Origin: Elysia marginata
Lineage: Eukaryota; Mollusca; Gastropoda; Plakobranchidae
Length of the DNA stretch: 64,000 nt
Assembly (NCBI GenBank): GCA_019649035.1
Contig: BMAT01005695.1
Location: 210,389 to 274,388 of the forward strand
Direction of reading: 5' to 3'
The position numbers were made by a program, and so were the translations under genes. Below are positions 11,740 through 22,245 of this stretch, piece by piece. Under the pieces are notes generated by a model that saw only the letters and a list, made by a program, of their open reading frames with translations, was not told the origin of the DNA and did no database searches. Every line of letters begins with the position of its first letter. Within the stretch, counting starts at the first letter, position 1.

Positions 11740-12583
11740 ACGCATCAAAACTACCACATGAAGCACAGGGGTTTTTTGTTTGTTTGTTTGATGTTTTGCG
11801 TTTTTGTCTTTTTCTGTCCTAAGTTTTTTAAGCCATACAAAAAATTAACGTTTTAAGAGGTAAACGCAGTAAAAGTAAGCCTTAATTTTTTTTCTTACTT
11901 TTAAAGGTTCGAACATTCTATTGTTTTCCACCAAAGTATCAACTCTATCCAAACATTGCTGAAAGCAACACATTTTTCAACTTTAAAATCATCACAAGTT
12001 AGCTGCCTTGCGGTTAAAAAAACCCCAGAAATTTCAATCAAAAGAGTTAAGGCTTACATTCAAATTGAAACTCATATTTTGAAAACACAATTTTTTTCGG
12101 CTACTCTTTAAATGTTTTTAACAAGTCAGATCGGATAGCTTAAGTCACAGCTTATCTGTGAGAAAAATTATGAAGGTGTTTAAGATTCACAAGTTTGACA
12201 AGATACATCACATGGTTAAATCTGAAGATATTCTAGGCAACCTTTGTCGAACTCTGAATATTGTATCGGTTTTTTTTCCGGGAAGAAGGCAAACAAGTGT
12301 CAGTACCCTTCAGTTGATAAAAATAGGTTGCAGTGCTTTGAAAAGCAGCGGAAACAAAGAAAGAGCTGTGGATAAAAACAATAAATAAGAGTAAATGTTT
12401 TGGATTTCTAAGTTGTCATTACAAGATAACCATTCTCAATCCACAGAAAATAATTATGGCACTAAAGCTCACGCACATAAATTCTTTCCCTTTCTTAATG
12501 CAGTTTTCCCTGTTTTCTGTGGTGGTAAAACTTGCCTGGGGTGATGTTCGGTTATGCTTTGATTTGCAAGCCTTGTATTTTTG

Positions 12584-12605
12584 TGACCTTTTGACCTGTT
12601 GACCT
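12584..12605. promoter_or_regulatory. Three TGACCT half-sites spaced by 2 bp (DR2-like)
   Basis: Three exact TGACCT copies start at 12584, 12592 and 12600 with 2-base spacers. Read on the minus strand they are AGGTCA direct repeats with DR2 spacing, the type of site bound by RXR-partnered nuclear receptors. Function is inferred from the pattern only. Confidence 0.3.
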
Positions 12606-12667
12606 TTTGCACTATTCGCTAGCGCAACGTTATATGTTTGTGTGTGTGTGTGTGTTTGCACTGCTTA

Positions 12668-12671
12668 TTAA

Positions 12672-12713
<42 letters not shown>
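12668..12713. repeat. (ATT)n microsatellite
   Basis: Uninterrupted ATT triplets over about 45 bases. Confidence 0.95.
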
Positions 12714-12714
<1 letters not shown>

Positions 12715-13394
12715 AGGACTTTAAGGTAAGACAACTAAAAACCTGTATATATTATACATGTAAAACAACCACGAACACTCAATTTTGTATGGATATATAT
12801 AGAAGATAATAAAGTTTAACAATGTTACAAACATAATTCATCATAAACACATGTTAAAACATACAAGCTTTCTGTTAATTTTATTCTTTAAATTTGTAAT
12901 CGAATCAGGGGATTGTTTTAGAGAAAGACCATTACAAATATTCAATGTCCTGAAAATGGAACAATTTAATCTTATTATTTCCGTTACAAGAATCCAAAAA
13001 TCTTTCATATTTTGTCCCATGGAACAAAATTACAGGTGAAAACTTAAAAAATGTAGCTTTATCAACATTATCAAATCCATGAACAATTTCATATAATTTT
13101 ATAAAGTCTTTATCGCAGGAGTGCTAATTTAAAAGATCGGCAATTTTCAGTAAACATATCACTAAGTTCTGGTAACATTTTTGTTGCATGACGTTGAGCA
13201 TTTTCAAGATAATTTATTGCTGTTTTGACAATTACTCTTAATAATGGTAATTTGATATATTACATCGACACATTTTTTAGCATTTGAGTGTTATCTGCAA
13301 TAGCCGCCTACAATTAAAACCTATAATATGTTGTTTTTGTCCCTCAACCACGCAACTAACAGTTATGACACAATAAGTAGAACATGATATGATA

Positions 13395-13490
13395 TTTCAT
13401 ATAGATTCAGAAGTTCCTGGTATTTTATATAGGTTCAACAATTCCATATAGATTCAGAAGTTTGTGAAATTTCATATAGATTAAAATTTT
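13395..13490. repeat. Four-copy minisatellite, core TTTCATATAGATTCAGAAG
   Basis: Imperfect copies start at about 13395, 13423, 13442 and 13470, alternating spacings of about 28 and 19 bases. Copies 1 and 3 share ATATAGATTCAGAAG exactly. Confidence 0.7.
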
Positions 13491-14578
13491 TAAGTAGAGA
13501 ACACAAACTAGACTAACTAGGAAATAATAATCTCGATCCAGCCTATTACCTATCTTGAAAATATCGATAAAATTGGTCAATTTCCATTCTGCTGATAGAG
13601 TTCAGTGTTGTTTTTAATGAGTCCAGGTAGCAGCTTACCTTCAAGATAAATTTGTTTTACAGGAGACATGCAAATGAAAATATGATCATGTCTACACGTT
13701 TTCCTTTTGATTTAAATGTCATCCCATTCTGTGTCCTCGAAGCTGAGATAAGCTAGTTTTCAGACGAAGGGGGTTAAAACTACAAAATGGAGAAAATTAG
13801 CTTCAAAGTTGACCTCAACATTTTCACACATTTCCCTTGCAAAATCTTTGCACACAACGATTGTTCTATGAAAGAAAGCTTCTGTTAACTGATAAGAAGA
13901 CTAAAGGCTGTTAAGATTATTTTCTTTTAACAAGTAATCATATTTTACACAACTTATTTTCTTTTTTTTTTTGCATAATGTAAGAAACTTGCTTTTTGAG
14001 TCGATTTTTTTTCTTTTTCTCTATTATCATGAAAAGAATTTCAATAACCTTCAACCATATATAGTTTAGCACAATTTTAACGCTTGCAAGCTCAGAAAAT
14101 CGCACACTACTTTAAAACGTCTTGGAACGATTAAACTGCAACAAAACTGCAACATCTCACTTTTTAGACTGGCTAGGAGAAATTTGGAGATTGCTCCTAA
14201 AGTTACGTAAAAGAACATTACATACAGAGCAGTAGGTACCAACTGGTGTGTCCCCTTCTTGTGAATATTAGTCTAAAACTATGCTCTGAATACTGATAAA
14301 CTAATAGTAATAAATATGATACGGGTTATGAGCATTGTGAAAAATACCATGAATTTTAAACTATTCAGCCATTCTCTGGAAATCTCCTCTATCATTCGTC
14401 TTTCATTCGTCGAAATCAAAATTTATGTAACTTTGTATTTCTACCGTTATAGTTATGCTTTTTTATCGCTTCCTTTGTCTCTTCTCAGCGCTTTTTTATC
14501 CACACATTTTTACTTTCTCCCTTTCTCTCTCTTTCTCCTTTTCTTTTCGTTTTCTGCTCCTTTTCTATCTCCTCCTCC

Positions 14579-14758
14579 NNNNNNNNNNNNNNNNNNNNNN
14601 NNNNNNNNNNNNNNNNNNNNNNNNNNNNNNNNNNNNNNNNNNNNNNNNNNNNNNNNNNNNNNNNNNNNNNNNNNNNNNNNNNNNNNNNNNNNNNNNNNNN
14701 NNNNNNNNNNNNNNNNNNNNNNNNNNNNNNNNNNNNNNNNNNNNNNNNNNNNNNNNNN
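14579..14758. other. Assembly gap (180 N)
   Basis: Unknown bases flanked by CT-rich DNA on the left and a (CTT)n/(CAT)n microsatellite (14759-14802) on the right, so the gap is probably simple repeat. Reading frames across it are meaningless. Confidence 1.
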
Positions 14759-16476
14759 CTTCTTCTTCTTCTTCTTCTTCTTCTTCTTCATCATCATCAT
14801 CATCAGCGTTTCTCATTCATGCAAAAGTCTCTTCAGTCTGATGTGGTGTATCACCAGGTGGTCGTGTTTGGGTGATGGTCATTTTTCCTAATATCTATCT
14901 GCTTTCTTGGCCTCTCTTTCCTTACAAAGAGCATGCTTAAAGAGGTGTGTGTGTGTGGGGTGGGGGGGGGGGTTCAAATGTGCTTTCGGTTTTTACACTG
15001 CCACCAACACCAGTCCTGCGGAGTTCAAGTTTACAGACAAAAGTAAGTTCCTTACAAAAAGGCACACATTTTCCTTTTCCAAGGTCATAGTTGATTTTAA
15101 TTTTCCCAACACAGAATTTTTGAAAAAATCAATTAGGCTTATGTAAGCTTTTGTTCCTACATAACTTTTTCATCTTGGTTCATATGTTTGACTGCCCCAG
15201 TGTTGATGATACTAGAACCCATGACCTAAGGGTCGATCGTTGGAACACAGCTGAGAATATTTGAACAATCCATCGCCAACTCACGATTTTTATCTCCTCA
15301 GATCTATGAGAGTCTATATGGCTGAGGTATGCTCTATGTTTCATGTCTTCATATGTCACCCTCTTTCTGCTTCCCATTTTTACCTTTCTCAACGTGACGG
15401 TTCCTAGCAGGATGTTTTTCACTTTCCCAAGACAATAGTTAGGAGGGATCCATCGGGTCCACATAGTCCATGTGTGCGATAAACAGGTATGGTGGATAGT
15501 CATTGCTTTTTCCTTCTGTGGAATATGGATGTCGTCTTCATTTTCATATTTGAACTTTAGAAACTTGGAAGGATACAACAATTTACGCCAAATAAAAAAA
15601 GATAAATATCATCTGATTAGCATGAAATCAAAAATGTTTTATTGTTTGGTTTGGTTCCAATTGCAACAAAACTTAAACATAACACAGCAGTATAAAATAT
15701 TTCTTGGAAAAAATAGCATTTTCTAAACTACTTAAGAAGCAATTGAGATTATTATTAAGTCACAACAGCACAACAAGAAAATAATTTCAAAAATACAACG
15801 AAATTAAATGATTTGTGATTTTCCTTTGTAAACGTTGGTATCTTCAATTTAATAAAAAAAAAGAATTTGCCCTTCGCCTTCTAGTGGACAGAGCGGAATA
15901 ACTAAGACAAATATCTAATACAATGACATTATGAGATAGGTCATCTTAATATTAGTTATAGAAAACACTATCTAGATCTCATTTCAGGGTATAAACCCAG
16001 AGATGTCTAGCTGAAAGTGATCATAGCTTGCTGTTTGCCATGTCGTATGCAACTCTTAAGAAAATTACCATATTTGACAATTAAACGATTAAAAGACAAC
16101 TAAGATTAAATAAAGCTCGATACCCATGGAACAATTTTCTCGATGCTCACCCTTTCCAGAGAAAGTTAAAGCTTGAACCGGCGTTTAATGTCCAGTTTGG
16201 TTGCATTTTCATGTTCGGCATTTAGCGAAGAAATTTAAATGTTTACCACATATGACCAGGTCGATTTTTAAGATGGCCTTGGTGTGGCTAGATTACAAAA
16301 TAAATGAAGACCATTGATTTTGTAAGTCTAATATGCCCTAACTATATTCTCCATAGAGCAAAATTCATTCTATGTGAATGTAAACAAAAAATGTTACCAC
16401 CGTTAACGGCAAACAATTCATTTCCATTTAGTGACACACACGAGGCTTTGGTGCTTCACAAGCTGTCAGGTAATCA

Positions 16477-16478
<2 letters not shown>

Positions 16479-16547
<69 letters not shown>

Positions 16548-16700
16548 TTCTCTCTATTTCTCTCTCTTCTTTTTTTCTCTCGCTCTATTTCTCTCTCTTC
16601 TTTTTTTCTCTCGCTCTTTGACTCTCTATTTCTTTCCCCCCTCTGTCTGTCTGTCTGTCTCTCCCTCTTCCCCCCCCCCCTCTCTCCTCTCTCTCTGTCC
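16479..16700. repeat. (CT)n microsatellite with a duplicated 30-bp block
   Basis: About 50 bases of pure CT pass into imperfect CT. A block containing CTCTTCTTTTTTTCTCTCGC occurs twice in a row near 16563-16615. CTGT repeats and a C-run follow. Confidence 0.9.
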
Positions 16701-19358
16701 AAAGATTTTAAGGCGCCATGGATATTTTCGCACATCACAGTGCAAATTTGACCAGGTGGAGAGAGTTTTGAAAACATTAGTTTAACTTTCCATGTAAATA
16801 GCTTTTGTGTCCATGATGTTTTAATAAGAATTGCTTAGAGCTGAAGGTAAACGCTAGTATTAAACCTTATTGTTTTAAATGTCTTTGCGAGAATATTTCA
16901 TTTCATTGCTGCCCCGTGAGTTTTTCCAGACTACCCCACTAAGTATGACAGAGGGAAAAATACCATACTTTATTCCAAATTCGCATTCCATATTGTAAGA
17001 AAAGAACTTGATAATTGCTTTTACAATTTAACTCGCGTGTATGCTTGAAACATTTTAAAATATGTTGAAGCCTCTAAATACCCAAACTGAATCTTCACTC
17101 AAGCGACGATTATCCTCTTTACGTTCAATTTTTAAATAATGCGATTTCAATATTTCTGGAGCGTAATGTTTCTTAGCAAACTCTGGGAAAAAACGACATG
17201 GGAATAAAAAATAAATCTGATATCGTAGAAAAAGCAGTATTCATTTAGAATGATTGCAAGGTTTTGGTACATGAAATTGGAACGCAAAAATGTAGCAAGG
17301 TAAGAAAAATTGACTAGTTATGCATTTTGGTAAAATTGTAGACAGGAACACTTATATAGCACCTTTGTTCGTCGTCTAATAGTAAAAAATGTTCAAAACA
17401 TAGGAATGGCAAAGAATTCTGAGCTTCTTGATCAAAAGTCAAATTTTGCAATGGCAAACAATCTGTGTTTGCCTTGTTACACCTCTCCCCTCTCTTCGGT
17501 CATATAAAAAATTTATAGTTTTTAACAACAAGCGAATAATGAACGAAAATCGCAAACCAACTTTAATATTAACAAAAACTGTAATTCTTTACATGAAGGA
17601 TAAAAAAGTAAGACGATTGATCTTCCTTTACCATCCCTGGCTTGCGCAAGACAATTTTGGTTCTTTGTGAGTACTATAGAGACAGGCATTATTCAACAAA
17701 AGCAGGAGTTGAACTTTGTAGGCCACAACTTTTTTTTTAGAAAGTTTTTGAAATCTTAAAAACCGGATAGTGATTTATGAAGTTAATACTTCATAATGCG
17801 TCACCTTAGTATTTCGTGCCCCACTTTCTTAGAATATAAGAAAGGGCTGACGAACAATTATCATACGTATATAATGAAAACATATTTTGATCTGCTTTAT
17901 ATATCGAAGATTGAAATGTGAAGATTTCTTCTCTATTTTATTCACTATTATGAAAACTGACACTACACTTTTTGCTGATTTGTTTTAAAAATATCAACAA
18001 AATACAAAAAAAAAACAAACAATGTGACACCTGAATCTTACTCTTAACACAGTTTTGGTAAGAAGTAGGGACTTTTTAAAGAATGAAGTAAAAAAGATTT
18101 TGTGTGAAATTGACAACCGTTGCGTTCTGAGCTACAGAAGTACTTGCACATCATTCTATTTATATAAAGATACTAAACTATATCATCGCAAAAGTTCTCT
18201 GGTTTTTTGTCGTATTTGGCTCTTTACAGCAGTCAGAACGAAGTGAAAGTGGCCTGTTTTGCCGCCTCAGTGCTTGTATTAGTTGAAGAGCTAAATTTTC
18301 AACACTTCTCGCTTTTATTTGTGACCAGACTATGATCATACAAAAATGTTGCCAAGTTGAATTGAATTCTCTCGAAGAGTTTGTGCCAGGTTGAAAAGAT
18401 TGGCTTTGTATTTGTTTAAACTCCAAAGCTTATTCCTCCCATAGTTAAGAAAAAAGTTAAAACATGCTTTAATGCTTATACAATTTTTAAGTCAAGTCTA
18501 AGTTCTGGGAACAAATAAATGATTGTACGGACTTAAGAAGTAAGTTTTGCTTTCAAATACAGATATGCTTATTTTTGATACATTTAAAAGTTAACTACCA
18601 TCGTTTAAAAGATATTTGAGGTTTTTTTTTTCTGTTTTTAGGAATTCACTTTGTATTCTATAACTAACCTCGGAAAAGAACAACACTAAAGATGCCAGCA
18701 TTGAATGAAAAAAACAATGTTAGTAAAGAATATATAACAATATAAAATAAAGCAGTCTTTCAAAGATTACATGTATACCACTGGCAATTTTAAGTTAAAT
18801 GTAGAGTCAGGATAGACATATAGTACCAAGTTTTATTTTTTTTATTAAGCAAAGTGAAAGAACAGGCACTCTGAAATGAGAAATTTATTACATCAAAAGT
18901 TATCACTAAATACCCAAGCGGGTAAATTCACTCATGTCATATAATCTTTAGTGAGCTTAGTGCATCCGCTCCAAAGGCATGCGTATGGCTTTTCATGCCC
19001 TAGAGGATTAAATATGAAGCCTCAATTATTCTTTGCTCCCATGGGTTTCATTAACTCTAAGTATAACCAATGACATGGACGGACTTTTCTCAGTGCATGA
19101 ATCTCTTATTAATGTTTGCTTTAATAAATTCTTTCCTAACATCAACAAAACTAGGAAAAGCGAGAGAGAGAAATAACTATCTGCTGAAGCTATTTGTAGA
19201 AAACAGACGCTATGAAATTCATAAATGATACAGGAAAAACGGTTCAGCTTTGAAGAAAACTTTAAACAAAAGCAAGAAAAAAACGACCTGAATACTAAAC
19301 GATTGTAGTGCTTTTTGGAGTGTACAAGATAACTTTAGAGATAAATATCTTAAATTTT

Positions 19359-19410
19359 TATCTAACAAGATCAGCATTATGCTACAGCTTCATTGTCATC
19401 TTGTTAGATA
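19359..19410 (-). other. Perfect 13-bp stem-loop in probable receptor 3' UTR
   Basis: TATCTAACAAGAT at 19359-19371 is the exact reverse complement of 19398-19410, with a 26-base loop that itself contains the palindrome-like AGCATTATGCT. It lies about 350 bases past the receptor stop and just beyond a minus-strand ATTAAA at 19423-19428. Confidence 0.5.
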
Positions 19411-19422
19411 TTGAATCACCTT

Positions 19423-19428
19423 TTTAAT
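19423..19428 (-). promoter_or_regulatory. Candidate polyadenylation signal (ATTAAA) of the receptor
   Basis: Minus-strand ATTAAA 334 bases downstream of the receptor stop; a second ATTAAA is at 19120-19125. By-eye call only. Confidence 0.25.
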
Positions 19429-19761
19429 GGCAGTCGAAGATTTTCTCTGACTAGAGATCTCAATCGCGTCAACATAATCCGGGTGATGCAGATGTAGAAA
19501 AGAGACGTACCCCAAGTATTAATGATTTAGAGCTTTTTCATAATACAAAAGATAGCCCACTGAGGTCTCATGTTTACTAGTAACGGGGGTAGGCGCAACT
19601 CGAATGTCACAGGATCCATACACGAGAATCACGAAGCCGAGCACACTAAACTGGTAAATACAAACAACTTCGGTGGCGTAGTCAAGTCCCTGTGTCTGAG
19701 TCTGATTACCAGAACGGACAAGCTGCTGCTTCAAACGGAAAACTAGCAGCAAAACAACGTA

Positions 19762-20517
19762 TCAAAACTGTGTTATTGATTCTTGCATATCTGGGAAGTC
19801 TATGAACCTAATACTCCCAAATTCAGATGAAGAATCGACATCGTCGGATGGTGAAAATGTAGGGTCTGGTCGATTGTTCTTCTCACTAGAGGGAGTTGTG
19901 ACAACTTTGCCTCCTGGTGCATCTCTAGGAAGGCCGTTTAGGGTAGGATGCCATGCGCATGTGCTATGAAGTTGGTGGGGATGTGCGTGGTAGCCTTTTG
20001 AGCTTTTGCGAGGGAGACTGCTGTTAAGATGCTTTTCAGATAGAGATCCGGTGTTGCCGATGGTGCACAGCGTCGTGACGCTATGGCGCGCTTTTTCGTT
20101 AAACTTTGCAAGCTTCTCGGCACTCTCATCTCCATCTAGATCGCATTTAGCTTTCCCACCTTTACCGTCACCAGCGACGGCTATTCCGAACTTAGGGTTC
20201 GTACCGCCATACGACTTGGACGACGTATCGGTGTATGCGGACCGTATGGGACCTCGCTTGCGTTTCAGGGTGCATGTAGTGAAGAGCTGTTTCCAGGCTA
20301 GCTGTGCCTCTGGGTTGAGCAGGCAGCGGAAGAAAAAGATGAGACACCCCTGGAGAGAGTTGCAGATGCAGAAGATGTAGCTGAAGACAATGCGCGCATC
20401 GTCTATGGCCAAGGGTCCAAACAGCCAAGTCACTCCGAGAAGGATCATCACCATGAAGGCACCACGGACCTGGGCGATGGTTACAGTGGAGCTGGCTTCC
20501 TTGTTAGACTTCTGGTG
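19762..20517 (-). CDS. Receptor exon 25: ICL3, TM6, TM7, cytoplasmic tail
   Basis: 252 codons including the TGA at 19762, entered in phase 0 after CTACAG. TM6 contains GVTWLFGP and TM7 contains NSLQG, both hallmarks of adhesion GPCRs. The tail of about 185 residues is hydrophilic, with a basic stretch KRKRG just after helix 8 and many Ser/Thr residues. It ends SITQF, which fits a class I PDZ ligand (T-x-hydrophobic). Confidence 0.95.
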   Translation of the reverse strand, partial: HQKSNKEASSTVTIAQVRGAFMVMILLGVTWLFGPLAIDDARIVFSYIFCICNSLQGCLIFFFRCLLNPEAQLAWKQLFTTCTLKRKRGPIRSAYTDTSSKSYGGTNPKFGIAVAGDGKGGKAKCDLDGDESAEKLAKFNEKARHSVTTLCTIGNTGSLSEKHLNSSLPRKSSKGYHAHPHQLHSTCAWHPTLNGLPRDAPGGKVVTTPSSEKNNRPDPTFSPSDDVDSSSEFGSIRFIDFPDMQESITQF

Positions 20518-22176
20518 CTGTAGCAGACATTGCGAGAAAGAAAAGGAGTCAGGTTTTCGTGACTAATGATTTTGATCTTTTTCAGTTCAATAAAAGTAGT
20601 TAAGACTTTGTGCTTCTGATAATAAAGTGCTTTTTACGAAACAAGAAAGAACCTCTGGGCTTAAGCTTTAACTGCAAGATGCCATTGAGTAATGCTTTCT
20701 AGTATGTAGACTATCTACCTGTTCTTTTAAAAATTATCTTCCCATAAGTAAAAAAAATATGTGTTGACTGTCCATCAAGCTATAAAGTTATGAAGCTCAT
20801 CTTTGAATGGAAATAGGTACAAAACAAAAACTACAAAAAAGATCTGAATTGGTGTAAAGGCTTACTAGTTAGATTTCCGTTGCTGAATTCTTTGTTTAAA
20901 AGCACCAAAATGGTACTGTACTAGTAAATTCAGCTTTTTTTTGCATACCTCTGTTATGCTTGTTATACAGCCACATTTCTCCTCCCGGGTTTTTAAAAAT
21001 TCATAAATGTAAATTTTGTATGATCTATAAAGGTCTGCGTTGTCCATTATTTCCATCAAATACACAATCTAAACCTAACAAACTAGTGCATAATATTAGT
21101 ATATCGTCACCTCAATATCATATAGGGAATGAGATTAAATGTAAAACAAGAGTAACGTCCCTTTTTCAGAAGACAACACCCCAAAATACTATAGTGGCTA
21201 TCGTAATCTAGACCTACATTGTAGGGTAAGTTTCTTACTTTTCTTACATCTAGAACTAAAAAACTATAGAGCTAAATAAAAAGTTTATCTTCAAAATAAA
21301 TCTGTCGCATAAATTTTAAAAGATTGTATTATTTGTATTTATGAAATAATGGAGAGACACCGGGAAAGTCCCGCTACTCCTGTTGAAATCTCATTCCCTA
21401 TTGTCCTTCTCTTGAAGAACAAAAACGGAAATAGGTAAACTTAATAAAGATGTGGCGATATTTCTTGTTAACTAACCTTCCATCATTTATAAAATGCATT
21501 AAATTTTCCGTCGAAAGCTTTATTTTTATTGCGCTAGCGCATGAATGCCAGGTATTCAATACCGAAAACATCGATACTAGGACAAAACCTACCAGCCGCC
21601 TTCCTCAGTTTTTAAGTCTAATCAGCTACGTTCAATAATATATTCTTATGTTTGCTCATAGAGAAAGATTGAATAAGCCCTGGATACTTAAGCCTGAGCC
21701 AGTTACCCGACCATCACAATATGTCAAAATCTGGTTTTACAATAGGTTTTTATTTAGACGACTCATAACCCCAAAATACAATACGGGTCTCTTTCCTGCT
21801 GGAAGCGAACAAATTTAATCAGACAAACCATGGAACACAGACAAGTTAACCTCTGAATTACAGATCAAATTGTCAGTTAGATGTAACTTTGGAAGCTTTA
21901 AAAAAAACCTACTTGAAATTTAGGCTTGAGAATCACCCTAGCAACCATGATAAACACAACCGTATTGGTGGCTACGATAAGACATCCAGGGGCCAAAATA
22001 GTGATGTAGTACGCAGGTATATTGGCTGCGGTCATCAGGCAGCTGGTGGAGATAAAGGGAGCGATAATTGTTTTGGGGGGAAAAGATCAGTGTATCGGTC
22101 ACATGACGAGGCAACAAAAGATCGAGAGAAAGAGAGAAAGACACACAGAAACAGAGAAAAAGAGAAAGAGAGAGAG

Positions 22177-22245
<69 letters not shown>

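Larger units (their letters stand above)
11426..14578. other. Convergent intergenic region, left part
   Basis: 3' UTR of the carboxypeptidase to about 11760, then AT-rich DNA without an exon that I can support. It contains the TGACCT triplet (12584-12605), an ATT microsatellite (12668-12713), a small minisatellite (13395-13490) and a CT-rich stretch leading into the assembly gap. Confidence 0.5.
14803..19761. other. Convergent intergenic region, right part
   Basis: No supported gene. Contains the CT microsatellite at 16479-16700 and, nearest the receptor, its probable 3' UTR. A possible decayed tRNA-like SINE head lies at about 15200-15260. Confidence 0.5.

Noticed and set aside
14316-14891. 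Reading frames spanning N runs (also at 40333-40608 and 51660-52009)
   Set aside because: They cross assembly gaps and simple repeats; no real protein can be inferred.
15180-15581. 133-codon minus-strand frame and a SINE-like patch at 15200-15260
   Set aside because: No motif and no splice context in the frame. The SINE-like B box is too diverged for a firm call.
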